64,000 nt of DNA, taken from the NCBI RefSeq assembly GCF_000737705.1, contig NZ_JPRH01000004.1, forward strand, positions 186,001 through 250,000, given 5' to 3'. The first letter of the stretch is position 1, and every line of letters starts with the position of its first letter. The translations under genes and the position numbers were made by a program. Source of the DNA: Chryseobacterium soli. Its GTDB lineage: Bacteria > Bacteroidota > Bacteroidia > Flavobacteriales > Weeksellaceae. Below the pieces are notes generated by a model. That model worked only from the letters and a program-made list of their open reading frames with translations. It did not search any database and had not been told where the DNA came from. Shown in pieces: positions 53,847 to 63,892 of the stretch.

Positions 53847-54359
53847 TTAATGGTATTTTCTTTTGTTTTTCCTTTTTATTCTTGAATAGTGGGTCTGCTT
53901 GCTCATTTCATCTTCGGAAACGACACTGATGTTTCCATCCACTTCCAGTACGGATAATTTTACACTTTCTATTTTTTCTATTCCGTGTTCCCTGATGGCT
54001 TCTTCTAATTCATCTCTGGTAATCTTCACTTCATTTAATGCCCGTTGGTCGATCACACCGTCTCTTACTAAAATTACAGGATCGGCTTCCATGAATGATC
54101 CAAAGGAACGGTTGGAAAACATTAATCTTTTTAATGTAAAATTAGCAGCAAAAAGTACTAAGGCTGCAATGATTCCGCCCTGGAGAGAAGTATCCGGGCC
54201 CACCATTGCATTTTGAACGGCATTGGAAATCAGAAGTAATAATACCACATCCCCGGCATTAAGCTGGGAAAGCTGGTTTTTACCAAACAGACGGATGGCA
54301 ACCACCATAAAAAGGTAAACGCATAGGGAGCGTACAGCCACATCAAGAATAGAATTCAC
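53847..54359 (-). CDS. DUF421 (YetF-like) membrane protein
   Basis: A 170-residue protein with two or three N-terminal membrane helices (about 8-28, 36-52 and 58-75) and a cytoplasmic domain with VILVRDGVIDQRALNEVKIT and REHGIEKIESVKLSVLEVDG. This is the YetF/YrbG-type DUF421 pattern. It forms a unit with the following GNAT gene. Biological role unknown. Confidence 0.85.
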   Translation of the reverse strand: MNSILDVAVRSLCVYLFMVVAIRLFGKNQLSQLNAGDVVLLLLISNAVQNAMVGPDTSLQGGIIAALVLFAANFTLKRLMFSNRSFGSFMEADPVILVRDGVIDQRALNEVKITRDELEEAIREHGIEKIESVKLSVLEVDGNISVVSEDEMSKQTHYSRIKRKNKRKYH

Positions 54360-54534
54360 AGGAGTTTATTTATCTATTCAAATGTAGAAAATTTTATGAA
54401 GTATAGGGATAATTATTTTAAGCTTTCTATTTAAAGCGACATGAAACCTGAACCTTCAGCTGAGAAATTACACAACCTCATCTATAAGACCATTATTATA
54501 TGAAATTTGCTTATTTTATATCAGATTCAGAATT

Positions 54535-54561
54535 AAAAAAAGCCGCCCGATAGGCAGCTTT
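54535..54561 (-). terminator. Terminator after the GG-leader peptide gene
   Basis: AAAGCCGCC / GGCAGCTTT, with one mismatch, and a T run on the minus strand. It lies 6 bp past the stop codon at 54568. Confidence 0.7.
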
Positions 54562-54567
54562 ACTTTT

Positions 54568-54702
54568 TTAAGGACATTGACCGATGGGAACTTCGCTGCA
54601 TACTACCTGATTGATTCTTTCGCAGTATACACAATACTTTTTAGGCTGTCCGCCATACACTGATTTTAATGCCGTCTTGCTTAGTTTTGTTAAATTTTTC
54701 AT
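54568..54702 (-). CDS. 44-residue double-glycine leader peptide (bacteriocin-like)
   Basis: A small gene below the usual length cut-offs. It reads MKNLTKLSKTALKSVYGG, then a 26-residue core with four Cys (residues 24, 27, 35 and 43) including CVYCE and ending GQCP. The start MKNL-x-KL and the GG at 17-18 match the double-glycine leader group annotated as bacteriocin-like proteins in Chryseobacterium. Such leaders are usually cut by a C39-peptidase ABC transporter; none is in the window. The core could form two disulfides after export. A terminator follows 6 bp after the stop. No promoter box fits perfectly. Confidence 0.72.
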   Translation of the reverse strand: MKNLTKLSKTALKSVYGGQPKKYCVYCERINQVVCSEVPIGQCP

Positions 54703-54864
54703 ATCGTTTTAATTTTGTAGGTTAAAGTTAAAACGAAAATATATACTTTTTATTACAGATTTCTGATTGAAATTTTCAGGATTTTCACTTGAAAATAATG
54801 ATCTGTTTCAAATAGAAAAGAATCTGCTTTCACAAATTCTTTTCTTCTATTGATTTATTTTATA

Positions 54865-57696
54865 TTATTCCAGTTCTCTCTTCAGGAACTTTCCTGTTAA
54901 ACTTTTCTTAGACTTTACAATCTCTTCCGGTGTTCCCTGGGCAACGATCTGGCCGCCGTGTTTTCCGCCTTCAGGTCCAACGTCAATAATGTGGTCTGCC
55001 AGTTTGATCACATCCATATTATGTTCAATAATAATGAATGAATTTCCGAGTTCTACCAATTTATTAATAGCTTCCATCAAGATCTTTACGTCTTCGAAAT
55101 GAAGCCCTGTGGTAGGTTCATCCAGAATATATAAAGTATTTCCGGTCTGTCTTTTTGCGAGTTCTGTCGCCAGCTTGATACGCTGTGCTTCTCCTCCGGA
55201 TAATGTCGTCGACTGCTGTCCTAATGTAATATATCCTAATCCGACATCCTGTAATGTTTTTACTTTACTAAAGATCTTTGGAATCGGCTGGAAGAAATCC
55301 ACGGCTTCATCAATCGTCATATCCAGTACATCGGAAATAGATTTCCCTTTGTAACGTACTTCCAGGGTTTCTCTGTTAAAACGTTTTCCATTGCAGGTTT
55401 CACAGTGAACATATACATCCGGAAGGAAGTTCATTTCAATCACTTTCAATCCTCCACCCTGGCAGGTTTCGCATCGTCCGCCTTTAACGTTGAAAGAGAA
55501 TCTCCCCGGCTTGTATCCACGGATTTTACTTTCCGGCAATTCTGCAAAAAGATTTCTTATATCGGTAAACATTCCTGTGTAGGTGGCGGGATTGGAACGT
55601 GGTGTTCTTCCAATCGGAGTCTGGTCTACGTCTACAATTTTATCGATGTTTTCAAGACCTTCAATCTTTTTGTACGGAAGTGGTTCCTGAACCGCTCTGT
55701 AAAAATGTTTATTTAAGATCGGGTATAAAGTTCCATTGACCAGTGAAGATTTTCCGCTTCCTGAAATCCCGGTTACGACTACTAATTTTCCAAGTGGAAT
55801 ATCAAGGGTAACATTTTTAAGGTTATTTCCTGTTGCTCCTTTTAGTACTATACTTTTTCCGCTTCCTGCTCTTCTTTCTTCAGGAATAGCAATTTTTCTT
55901 TTTCCATTGATGTACTGCGCTGTGATGGTATCGGCATGCAGCAAGTCTGCAGGTTTTCCCTGCCACAGGATTTCACCGCCGAATTTTCCGGCTCTTGGAC
56001 CAATATCCAAAACCTCATCAGCTTCCATGATCATATCTTTATCATGTTCTACGACTAAAACAGAGTTTCCGATATCTCTAAGGTTTTTCAATGAAGCGAT
56101 AAGTCTTTCATTATCTCTTTGATGAAGTCCAATGCTTGGTTCATCCAGAATATACAATACGTTCACTAACTGTGATCCGATCTGTGTTGCCAAACGAATC
56201 CTCTGTGATTCTCCTCCTGAAAGTGTTTTTGAACTTCTGCTTAAACTCAGATAATCTAATCCTACATCCAGCAGGAACTGAAGGCGGGTTTCAATTTCCT
56301 TCAAGATTTCGTAGGCAATGATTTTATGTTTCTCTGAGAATTTGTCTTTTATCTCATGTAACCAGTCTTTAAGATCAGCCAGACTTAAGCCATTCACCTC
56401 AGCAATATTCTTTCCGTCAATTTTAAAACTTAAACTTGCAGACTGAAGACGGGCTCCGCCACATTCAGGACATGTTTCTTCTGTAGTAAAATGTCTTTCC
56501 AGCAGAATCGCTTCATAGGATTCTCTCTCTTCAATCATTTCTTCCATAAAAGGAATCAATCCATCAAAGCTGATTTTTATTTTCTTCGCAATGCCTGCGT
56601 ATTTAAGATCTTTATTGAATTCTTTGTGACAGCCATGGTAGATATACTCCAGCGCTTCTTCCGGAATATCTTTAAAAGGCGTTGTCAATCCTAAACCAAA
56701 GATCTCAAGGATGCTTTTAATCTGTGCAAGGATCCATTTGTTGGATTTAATGTCTTCCAATGGCAATAAACCACCCTGATTAATAGATAATTTTGTATTT
56801 TCTACAAAATGATCGGTATTGATCTTCTTGATCGTTCCTAAACCTTTACAGTTTGGACAGCTTCCTTTCGGAGAGTTGAATGAGAATGTATTCGGTTCCG
56901 GTAATGCTAATGAGTGCCCGGTTTCAGCATCCATCAGGTTTTTTGAGAAATACTCGATCTCTGTGCCGCCTAACTTTTGAATTCCTATAATTCCCTCGCC
57001 CATCTCCATTGCCGTACGAAGCGATTTCTCCATTCTGTTCTCGGAAGCACTTTCTCCAATGATCCAGCGATCGATAACGATATCAATATCGTGGGTTTTA
57101 TAACGGTCTAATTTCAGATCATATTCGATATCCTGAAGATCGCCGTCAATTCTTGCCTGTCCATATCCTTTTTTTGCCATCTGGACGAAAAGTTCATGAT
57201 AGTGCCCTTTTCTGGAACGCACAACAGGCGCCATCAACATTATTTTTTCGCCTTTATAGTTTTCTTTAATGGTATCCAGGATCTGATCTTCTGTATAGCT
57301 TACCAGTTTTTTTCCTGTAGACAATGAATACGCATCTGAAACCCTTGCATATAAAAGACGCAGGTAATCATAGAGCTCAGTCACTGTTCCTACTGTAGAA
57401 CGTGGATTTTTATTGGTAGTTTTCTGCTCGATGGCAATAACGGGTGAAAGTCCCTCGATTTTGTCTACATCAGGACGTTCAAGACCTCCCAGAAACTGTC
57501 GGGCATAGGCCGAGAATGTTTCAATATATCGGCGTTGCCCTTCTGCAAAGATTGTATCGAAAGCCAATGAAGATTTTCCGCTTCCGGACAAACCGGTAAT
57601 TACCACCAGTTCATTGCGGGGAATTTTAACATTAATGTTCTTAAGATTATGCTCGCGAGCACCGTAAACTTCTATATATTCTCTTGATTCGCTCAT
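54865..57696 (-). CDS. uvrA: Excinuclease ABC subunit A
   Basis: A 943-residue nucleotide-excision-repair ATPase. Two ABC modules are visible: Walker [15 protein letters not shown] near 35 and [14 protein letters not shown] near 640; signatures [15 protein letters not shown] and [16 protein letters not shown]. Zinc modules: [17 protein letters not shown], then CETCQGGG and CETCNGKR. It finds damaged DNA with UvrB. Full length. Monocistronic as far as visible, 160 bp upstream of the small peptide gene on the same strand. Confidence 0.97.
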   Translation of the reverse strand: MSESREYIEVYGAREHNLKNINVKIPRNELVVITGLSGSGKSSLAFDTIFAEGQRRYIETFSAYARQFLGGLERPDVDKIEGLSPVIAIEQKTTNKNPRSTVGTVTELYDYLRLLYARVSDAYSLSTGKKLVSYTEDQILDTIKENYKGEKIMLMAPVVRSRKGHYHELFVQMAKKGYGQARIDGDLQDIEYDLKLDRYKTHDIDIVIDRWIIGESASENRMEKSLRTAMEMGEGIIGIQKLGGTEIEYFSKNLMDAETGHSLALPEPNTFSFNSPKGSCPNCKGLGTIKKINTDHFVENTKLSINQGGLLPLEDIKSNKWILAQIKSILEIFGLGLTTPFKDIPEEALEYIYHGCHKEFNKDLKYAGIAKKIKISFDGLIPFMEEMIEERESYEAILLERHFTTEETCPECGGARLQSASLSFKIDGKNIAEVNGLSLADLKDWLHEIKDKFSEKHKIIAYEILKEIETRLQFLLDVGLDYLSLSRSSKTLSGGESQRIRLATQIGSQLVNVLYILDEPSIGLHQRDNERLIASLKNLRDIGNSVLVVEHDKDMIMEADEVLDIGPRAGKFGGEILWQGKPADLLHADTITAQYINGKRKIAIPEERRAGSGKSIVLKGATGNNLKNVTLDIPLGKLVVVTGISGSGKSSLVNGTLYPILNKHFYRAVQEPLPYKKIEGLENIDKIVDVDQTPIGRTPRSNPATYTGMFTDIRNLFAELPESKIRGYKPGRFSFNVKGGRCETCQGGGLKVIEMNFLPDVYVHCETCNGKRFNRETLEVRYKGKSISDVLDMTIDEAVDFFQPIPKIFSKVKTLQDVGLGYITLGQQSTTLSGGEAQRIKLATELAKRQTGNTLYILDEPTTGLHFEDVKILMEAINKLVELGNSFIIIEHNMDVIKLADHIIDVGPEGGKHGGQIVAQGTPEEIVKSKKSLTGKFLKRELE

Positions 57697-57927
57697 AATG
57701 TAAGAGTGATCTTACCTGAAAATCACAATGTGCAAAATTACGGAATTTTATGGAATTTTTATAGTAAATGATCTTCTTAAAATAGGATTACTTTAAGACA
57801 AAACAGATGAGACTAGTCATTTACGTCTCTCCTTTCTTCCACTGGATAAGGAGCCATAATTTTTTTCTTACTTTTATGCTTTATTTAACTTACTGAATTT
57901 TCATCATTTGAATCGGGACAAAACAGC

Positions 57928-58497
57928 ATGGACAGATTACGACAGCATATAGAAGAGATTACGCCATTGAGCAATGAAGAGTTTGACTATATAAAAAGTT
58001 TCTTTATTTTGAAAAAGGTCCGTAAAAATCAGTTTCTTGTTCATGAAGGAGATGAAGTGAAATTCGAATTTTTAGTGCTTGAAGGTATTTATAAAGTATT
58101 TTACCTGGATGCCAGCGGAAAAGAACATATTGTTCAATTTGCAAAAAAAGACTGGTGGATGACGGATTATATAGGCTTTTTTAAACAAAAGAATGCAACG
58201 ATGTTTGTAGAATGCCTGCAAGAAGGGGAAGTTTTATGTCTTTCTCTGGAGGGAAGAGAAAAGTTAGCCTCGGAATTTCATACCATGGAACATTTCTTTA
58301 GAGTAAAGCTGACTAACGGTTTTATTGCTTTACAGCAAAGAATCACTTTTTTGCTTTCCAGTACTCCGCAGGAGCGTTACGAAGAGTTTTCAAAATTATA
58401 TCCTGATCTCATGCTCCAGATTCCTAAAAAATATGTTGCAGAATATTTAGGAGTAAGCAGGGAAACGTTAAGCAGGCTGTATTCAAATAATAAATAA
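57928..58497 (+). CDS. Crp/Fnr-family transcription regulator
   Basis: A 189-residue protein. The cNMP-binding beta-roll spans about 20-115 (LVHEGDEVKFEFLVLEGIYK) and the C-terminal helix-turn-helix is at about 155-185 (KKYVAEYLGVSRETLSRLYS). The Arg/Glu pair of true Crp cAMP-binding is not clear, as in other Bacteroidota Crp-like proteins, so the ligand is unknown. It precedes the DJ-1/PfpI and quinol-monooxygenase-like genes on the same strand, after a terminator, and probably controls them. Confidence 0.88.
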   Translation: MDRLRQHIEEITPLSNEEFDYIKSFFILKKVRKNQFLVHEGDEVKFEFLVLEGIYKVFYLDASGKEHIVQFAKKDWWMTDYIGFFKQKNATMFVECLQEGEVLCLSLEGREKLASEFHTMEHFFRVKLTNGFIALQQRITFLLSSTPQERYEEFSKLYPDLMLQIPKKYVAEYLGVSRETLSRLYSNNK

Positions 58498-58501
58498 ACG
58501 G

Positions 58502-58526
58502 GTGTGATTTCGATCACACTTTTTTT
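58502..58526 (+). terminator. Intrinsic terminator of the Crp/Fnr gene
   Basis: The stem GTGTGAT / ATCACAC has a TTCG tetraloop and a seven-T tail, 4 bp past the stop. The same bases also read TGTGA-N6-TCACA, which looks like a Crp site but is explained by the hairpin. Confidence 0.8.
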
Positions 58527-58563
58527 GTGACTTCAATCCTTCTCCCGGCGACCCGGCCCGTCA

Positions 58564-58571
58564 TACATTTG
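58564..58571 (+). promoter_or_regulatory. -7 promoter box of the DJ-1/monooxygenase pair
   Basis: TACATTTG matches TAnnTTTG, 64 bp before ATG 58636. The spacer just before it (about 58541-58560) is unusually GC-rich for this DNA. No clear -33 TTG is seen. Confidence 0.55.
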
Positions 58572-58635
58572 CTCTATCAATTGAGAACATCCTCAAGAGA
58601 GTAACAAGAGTATTTAATTCATAAAAATTTAAGTC

Positions 58636-59316
58636 ATGAAACCACGAGTATTAATTATTGTTTCCAATGCCCATTCAATAGGACCTAACAACAGAAGAAC
58701 CGGAACTTTCCTGCCTGAGGTAGCCCATCCTTATGCTGAATTTCAGAAAGCAGGGTATAAGATAGATTTTGCAAGCTTAACCGGTGAAGTTCCTTATCTG
58801 GATGCCTTGAATTTAGCTAATGATCCGGATAATTTACAATTTTTAACGGGTCCCGGATGGGAAGATATGCAAAAAGCATCTTTGCTCTCTGAAATCAATG
58901 CAGATGAGTATGATGCCGTGTTCATCCCAGGAGGTCTAGCACCAATGGTGGATATGCCTGAAGCACCGCTTCTAAAGAAAGTTATTGCCCAGGTGTACGA
59001 AAACGATGGTGTTGTAGGAGCCGTATGTCATGGTCCCGTGTCATTTCTTAATGTAGTATTGAGTGATGGGACATATTTAGTGGAAGGTAAAAATATCACT
59101 TCATTTACGACAGAGGAAGAAGATCAATATGCAAGAGCTGATGTTCCTTTTGATCTGCAGGCGGCGCTTTCCAATCAGGGAGCTGTTTTTCATGCTGCGG
59201 AACCATGGTCTTCACACAGTATTGCCGATGGAAATATCGTAACCGGTCAAAATCCGGCTTCTGCTAAAGAGGTTGGTGAGAAAATGATTGCTGTTTTAGA
59301 AGCTAAAAAAGCTTAA
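58636..59316 (+). CDS. DJ-1/PfpI family protein
   Basis: A 226-residue type 1 glutamine-amidotransferase-like protein. The N-terminal VLIIVSNAHSIGPNNRRTGT, GFE-like VFIPGGLAPMVDM and the nucleophile elbow GAVCHGPVSF (Cys about 135) match the Hsp31-like branch of DJ-1/PfpI. Members act on methylglyoxal or as chaperones/deglycases. It ends 35 bp before the small monooxygenase-like gene and follows a Crp/Fnr regulator, so an electrophile-stress module is the likely context. Confidence 0.9.
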   Translation: MKPRVLIIVSNAHSIGPNNRRTGTFLPEVAHPYAEFQKAGYKIDFASLTGEVPYLDALNLANDPDNLQFLTGPGWEDMQKASLLSEINADEYDAVFIPGGLAPMVDMPEAPLLKKVIAQVYENDGVVGAVCHGPVSFLNVVLSDGTYLVEGKNITSFTTEEEDQYARADVPFDLQAALSNQGAVFHAAEPWSSHSIADGNIVTGQNPASAKEVGEKMIAVLEAKKA

Positions 59317-59351
59317 TCATATCTGATATTTATTAATTTTAAATAAAAAAG

Positions 59352-59651
59352 ATGAGTCAAAAACCCGTTTATGTATACGCACAATGGCACGTAAAGGATG
59401 GTCATGTAGATACTGTGTTGGAATTATTGGAGCATGTTGCCGGTAAAACCTTACAGGAAGAAGGAAATTTATTTTACAAAGTACATCAAAATCAATCTGA
59501 TAAAAATAATCTGATATTATTTGAAGGCTATTCAGATGCTGATGCTGTAGAAACACACCGTCATTCGCAGCATTATAAAAGCTTTGTATCAGAACAAATT
59601 ATTCCTTTACTGGAAAAAAGAGAAGTGATTCTTATGGACCAGCTGATGTAA
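59352..59651 (+). CDS. Putative quinol monooxygenase (ABM domain)
   Basis: A 99-residue antibiotic-biosynthesis-monooxygenase-type domain: VYVYAQWHVKDGHVDTVLEL, EEGNLFYKVHQN, LFEGYSDADAVETHRHSQHY. This is the YgiN-like pattern, small dimeric enzymes that act on quinols. It ends the Crp/Fnr-linked run, with a hairpin 21 bp past the stop. Confidence 0.88.
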   Translation: MSQKPVYVYAQWHVKDGHVDTVLELLEHVAGKTLQEEGNLFYKVHQNQSDKNNLILFEGYSDADAVETHRHSQHYKSFVSEQIIPLLEKREVILMDQLM

Positions 59652-59672
59652 GGAAAGTTGCCCTTTTATTTT

Positions 59673-59726
59673 AATATTCCGAAAAACGTTGAGCTTATTT
59701 GTCTCAAAGTCTTTCGGAATATTTTT
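59673..59726 (+). terminator. Terminator-like hairpin after the monooxygenase gene
   Basis: AATATTCCGAAA and TTTCGGAATATT are perfect 12-bp arms with a 27-base loop; a T run follows. The long loop lowers confidence in strong termination. Confidence 0.65.
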
Positions 59727-59755
59727 AGGTGGTTATATACCATTTTACCTCTAGT

Positions 59756-59827
59756 GTCATTCCGACGAAGGAGGAATCTCTTTCATAGATTAGATTCTTC
59801 ATTTCACTTCGTTACATTCTGAATGAC
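59756..59827. repeat. Dispersed imperfect-palindrome element, copy 2
   Basis: The left end is GTCATTCCGACGAAGGAGG then AATCTC; the right end, read on the other strand, is GTCATTCAGAATG, ACGAAGTGAAATGAAG and AATCT. Copy 1 (5783-5902) has the same two ends in the opposite order. It lies between the convergent monooxygenase gene and tssF. Confidence 0.7.
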
Positions 59828-59899
59828 AGCAGAAATAAACAGACCAAAACATCAGGTGTAAAATTATATATTCTTACCTATTTTTATTTTATTTCTTAT

Positions 59900-61774
59900 T
59901 TAAAAATCAACATCTTCATTGCTAACTTTTACAATGTATTCTATTCCGTCGATTGCTTTTAAAATAATCTGGTTTCGGAGGATGTTAGACATATTTTCCC
60001 AGTATACTCTTCCGTAGAAAGAATAATTCTGCGGGATGATCTCCACCTCAACAGTTCTTACAAAACCTTCTTTGGGTTTATTGCTGATCATGGTTCCTCT
60101 TCTTACCCTTACTTCTTTCAGTTCATCTTTCAGCACCATTCTGCAATAGTTTTTCACATCTTCCAGGGAAATGATCTTATCTCTCGTTGTTAATGCATAT
60201 TTGTAAGCCTGAATGCTGTCTGTTCCTTTCTGCTCTTCGGCACCGCCAATGGTTTCGGTAAGGAGAATAACAGTCTGTGATTTCAGCTGGTTGGAAAGTT
60301 CCGTTCCGGGACGCATATGATTGGCTAAGGTGCAATGCGTGATCCAGAATGAAGCATAAGTGTGATCTGTTTTTTCTACAGGTTCCATGATGACGTAATT
60401 CAGTTCCTGCTTGATGGTTCTTTTAGCATTATTTACTTTTTGTACCATCGACTTCATTTTGTCCGACATTTCGCTGAGGATTCCTTTTACATTATCCCTG
60501 TTTAACAGAGAAAATGCAGCAATTTCATCTCTTGTCAGTTCCAGAACATTGGCGATCATATCCACCGCATTCCTGTTGGTGAAACGTTCCATGCCTCCTT
60601 TTCTTACTGTATACAAACCTTTCTTCAGATCATCTGATGGAGTGAAAGGAATTTCTGTATACTTTCTTCCTTCGCCGTCCTGAACCTCATCTACATATAA
60701 AAAATGTTCTCCTTCGTCTGTCACCAAAGGAATATTATTCCCCATAATATCTAAACTGTATTCTGTTTTTTTCCATCCTCTGTTGTACATCGGAAATGCA
60801 TTAAGTACAAATGAAAAGTTATCCAGTATTTCAGCAGAAAACTGTGGCGGAAATTCGAAAGTAAGCCATAAGAACTTTTTGCCGTCAAGATATTTTGTGA
60901 TCTCTTCTTTCTGTTCAAGAAAATCAAGGTTTTTCGGAAGCTTTCCTGGTTCGGAAAACAAACTGTTTGAAATTCCTGTGATCTCAATAAATTTATGGTG
61001 GTAAATGCTTTTAATATCTTCAATTACCTTATTTTGTATAGACTGCTCACGGAACATCTGTTCATAGCCTTCCGCCTGACTGTTTTTAACGTAAGACAAA
61101 CCTTCTCTTACAAATAACGGATTTTCGTTACTGGACACCGTAATGTAAGGCAGCAGCTTATACACAAAGTCCAAATGCTCAAATGCAGGATTTGAACAAA
61201 ATATACTTAAATATTTAGGGAAATTTTCATTGGTATATTTACTGACATCAATTCCAATCGTTACTTTTCTGTAATCTGCAGGCTGTCCCTGAAATCTTGA
61301 AATAGGAATTTTATTCAGCCTTTCATCGATACTGTAGCAAGTATTTCCTACAAACATCACAGAAGTCTGGGCTTTATTGATTCTTATATTTCCGATCGGT
61401 GTAAAAGGAATGTTTACCTGTTTATCAGATTCCGATTTTACCGTAGAGGTCATCTGTTTCCGGAAAAAAAATTCGGTATGCTCTAAAAGTACCTCGGAGG
61501 ATTCATAAGGCTGGGTAAATGCTACAGCATGGGCGGGTACGGGATAAGTGTAAATTGATGGCGTAAGCAATTTTGCCAGTTTTTCTAAAATCCGGGCATT
61601 GACGGTCTGAATTTCGTTGTTGGCTTTAAAAACTTCAGTGCTGAATGCATCAATGAGTAATTTTACGAAAGGATCCAAAGACTGTGGACTTTTTAATCCC
61701 CAAACTTTGGTAGCATTCTGAAGCATTCTTGCTTTTACGGACTCTTTGGAATATATATTCTGATCTAAATTCAT
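59900..61774 (-). CDS. tssF: TssF, type VI secretion baseplate subunit
   Basis: A 624-residue protein. The N-terminal part reads SVKARMLQNATKVWGLKSPQ, LDPFVKLLIDAFSTEVFKAN, LEKLAKLLTPSIYTYPVPAH, the pattern of TssF (ImpG/VasA): helical start, then LxP-x-(6)-PAHAVAxxxP. The middle and C-terminal parts are mixed beta. Two TssF with one TssG form the baseplate wedge. It follows tssE by 23 bp on the minus strand. TssG is 57 kb away (1792-2733), same strand. Confidence 0.88.
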   Translation of the reverse strand: MNLDQNIYSKESVKARMLQNATKVWGLKSPQSLDPFVKLLIDAFSTEVFKANNEIQTVNARILEKLAKLLTPSIYTYPVPAHAVAFTQPYESSEVLLEHTEFFFRKQMTSTVKSESDKQVNIPFTPIGNIRINKAQTSVMFVGNTCYSIDERLNKIPISRFQGQPADYRKVTIGIDVSKYTNENFPKYLSIFCSNPAFEHLDFVYKLLPYITVSSNENPLFVREGLSYVKNSQAEGYEQMFREQSIQNKVIEDIKSIYHHKFIEITGISNSLFSEPGKLPKNLDFLEQKEEITKYLDGKKFLWLTFEFPPQFSAEILDNFSFVLNAFPMYNRGWKKTEYSLDIMGNNIPLVTDEGEHFLYVDEVQDGEGRKYTEIPFTPSDDLKKGLYTVRKGGMERFTNRNAVDMIANVLELTRDEIAAFSLLNRDNVKGILSEMSDKMKSMVQKVNNAKRTIKQELNYVIMEPVEKTDHTYASFWITHCTLANHMRPGTELSNQLKSQTVILLTETIGGAEEQKGTDSIQAYKYALTTRDKIISLEDVKNYCRMVLKDELKEVRVRRGTMISNKPKEGFVRTVEVEIIPQNYSFYGRVYWENMSNILRNQIILKAIDGIEYIVKVSNEDVDF

Positions 61775-61797
61775 AAATTTTTGTTACAATTAAAACA

Positions 61798-62238
61798 TTA
61801 ATCGATCGACATCGGGCTTAAGAACAATTCGGTAGAAAAGCTGAAACGGTCTCCTGTTTCTTCCATTTTGGCATTAATCGCTATTTTTACCTTCTTTTTG
61901 ATCTCGGTGTGCTCTTTGGTATCGTAACTATGCTCTACAAACTGTATGTAGGCATCAATCTGCGCCTGTACAATCCGGGGTTCATATTCCTGGATCTGTC
62001 TTTTAAGGCTTTTAATGAAAACGCTTTCCCAGACGGCACTTGTAACTCCATTATCGAATTCCAGACTCCAAACATCGTTTCCGTAATTTTCGTCATATCT
62101 GTTTTCGCCTTTTTTGGTGGTTATCAGCAGCATAATGTTGTGGGCAATACTTTCCCCCATATCGCAGGTATCAATACTCCCGCCTTCGGTCATTAAGGTT
62201 GATGGAACAAAAGGCATTCTGTAATTTGGTGTGTCCAT
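61798..62238 (-). CDS. tssE: TssE, T6SS gp25-like baseplate protein
   Basis: A 146-residue protein of the GPW/gp25 lysozyme-like wedge family: MGESIAHNIMLLITTKKGEN, RYDENYGNDVWSLEFDN and FIKSLKRQIQEYEPRI show the gp25 pattern of two helices and the EPRI motif. TssE nucleates sheath assembly on the baseplate. It is the first gene of the tssE-tssF pair, 23 bp before tssF. An amino-acid permease lies upstream on the same strand with a hairpin between. Confidence 0.88.
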   Translation of the reverse strand: MDTPNYRMPFVPSTLMTEGGSIDTCDMGESIAHNIMLLITTKKGENRYDENYGNDVWSLEFDNGVTSAVWESVFIKSLKRQIQEYEPRIVQAQIDAYIQFVEHSYDTKEHTEIKKKVKIAINAKMEETGDRFSFSTELFLSPMSID

Positions 62239-62354
62239 AAATCAACTTCTTTATTTTTTACTTCGTGGTGTTAGTTTACTTGAAACGAAATACCAAATTA
62301 ATCATTTTCATGAATATACGTGGTATAAGAATTTAAAAATATTGCTTAAACAGT

Positions 62355-62382
62355 AAGGCTTCCAAACAAATCCGGAAGCCTT
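62355..62382. terminator. Hairpin between the permease and tssE
   Basis: AAGGCTTCC and GGAAGCCTT form a nine-bp stem with a ten-base loop. No T tract follows on either strand, so termination would be weak; it sits in the gap between the permease stop and the tssE start. Confidence 0.5.
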
Positions 62383-62454
62383 GAATAATTTTCTATGTAA
62401 AAATTGAAAATACCGTAAATAAATCAACCCAATAAAAGGTTTTTTCAGCCTATT

Positions 62455-63876
62455 TTATGATGATTGGGTACCCTTCTGGTTTCGGTTGATAAAATAGTAC
62501 ACCGGAAGTCCAAGTAAAACCATAACGAATCCCGGCCACGTATACTGCTGCTTATAGATTAAAAGCAAAATACAGAATACCGAACCTATCACTAAGTAAA
62601 TGATCGGAGTTATAGGATAAAGCCACGTTTTATAAGGTCTTTCAAGATCAGGTTGTTTTACCCGTAAATAGATCACTCCAAAAACGGTGATCATATAAAA
62701 TAAGACAATTACAAAAGAGATCATGTCTAACAGGTTTCCATACTGTCCGCTCAAACATAAAAGAGAAGCCCAGACTCCCTGCATCCATAAAGCATTTCCG
62801 GGTACTTCATTTTTGTTGTTATCCACAGCTGCTTTAAAAAACATTCCGTCTTTTGCCATAGTCTGAAAAACTCTTGCACCAGCCAGAATCAATCCGTTAT
62901 TGCATCCAAATGTAGAAACCATTACCAGTAAAGCAATAATGATTGTTCCGGCACTCCCGAAAATATTCTGTGATGCTGCTACCGCTACCCTGTCATTTGT
63001 GGCAAAGGCGATAGAATCTCTGTCGATTGCATTAAGATAAACATAATTCACGGCGATATATAAAATCATTACGGCAGAAGTTCCGTAAATCATAGCCTTT
63101 ACGACATTTTTCTTTGGATTGTCTATTTCTCCGGAAACGAAAGTTACACTTTCCCAGGCCACGGAACTGAAAACAGAACCTACCATCGCCGCCGCAATTC
63201 CTCCCATTAAAGTCATGCCGCCAATCGGCTCCCAGCCTTCTTTAAGAAAATTACCGGTGATATCTTTTTTAAGATTATTAAATGAATCAAAACCTAAACT
63301 GAAATTTTCAGCCAGATGAGAACTTTCCACCAAAATAAATCCCGCCGCTATCAATCCCAGCAATGCAACAATTTTTGACCCTGTAAATATATTCTGTAAA
63401 ATTTTTCCGCTTTGCACTCCTCTCGTATTGATGTAGGTCAGCAGAAGAATAATAGCAATGGCTAAAATCTGTATCCATGTAATTTTAAATTCACCACTCT
63501 GGAAAATAGGAGCAGCATCATTAAGTGCCGGAAACAGATAGGCTGTAAATTTTCCGAAAGCCATCGCAACGGCGGCAATCGTTCCGGTCTGTATAACCGT
63601 AAATAATCCCCATCCGTACAAGAATCCCATCTTTCTGCCGAAGATCTCCTTAAGATAGGTATATTGCCCTCCAGCTTTAGGAAAAAGAGCAGAGAGCTCT
63701 CCATAACTGATCGCAGCAGCAACCGTCATAATTCCTGTAATTACCCAAACGATGATCAGCCAGAATCCAGAACCCAGGTTCCGCATCATGTCGGCACTTA
63801 CAATAAAGATTCCGCTTCCTATCATGGAGCCCATTACGAGCATGATGGCGTCCCAAAGTTTTAATTTTTTTTGCAT
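62455..63876 (-). CDS. APC-family amino-acid permease (LAT-like)
   Basis: A 473-residue protein with about twelve membrane helices. The first helix contains GSMIGSGIFIVSADMMRNLG, the conserved GSGIF substrate motif of APC transporters, and helix 3 SYGELSALFPKAGGQYTYL. The late part ends in a PDLERPYKTWLYPITPIIYL segment typical of the LAT/YfnA-like group. Substrate not readable from sequence. The -7 box lies at 63893-63900. Confidence 0.9.
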   Translation of the reverse strand: MQKKLKLWDAIMLVMGSMIGSGIFIVSADMMRNLGSGFWLIIVWVITGIMTVAAAISYGELSALFPKAGGQYTYLKEIFGRKMGFLYGWGLFTVIQTGTIAAVAMAFGKFTAYLFPALNDAAPIFQSGEFKITWIQILAIAIILLLTYINTRGVQSGKILQNIFTGSKIVALLGLIAAGFILVESSHLAENFSLGFDSFNNLKKDITGNFLKEGWEPIGGMTLMGGIAAAMVGSVFSSVAWESVTFVSGEIDNPKKNVVKAMIYGTSAVMILYIAVNYVYLNAIDRDSIAFATNDRVAVAASQNIFGSAGTIIIALLVMVSTFGCNNGLILAGARVFQTMAKDGMFFKAAVDNNKNEVPGNALWMQGVWASLLCLSGQYGNLLDMISFVIVLFYMITVFGVIYLRVKQPDLERPYKTWLYPITPIIYLVIGSVFCILLLIYKQQYTWPGFVMVLLGLPVYYFINRNQKGTQSS

Positions 63877-63892
63877 AGTAACGTATAGGCGT

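Noticed and set aside
58502..58519. TGTGA-N6-TCACA palindrome resembling a Crp operator after the Crp/Fnr gene
   Set aside because: The bases form a UUCG-loop hairpin followed by seven T, 4 bp past the stop, which is fully explained as a terminator. A dual role is possible but unsupported.
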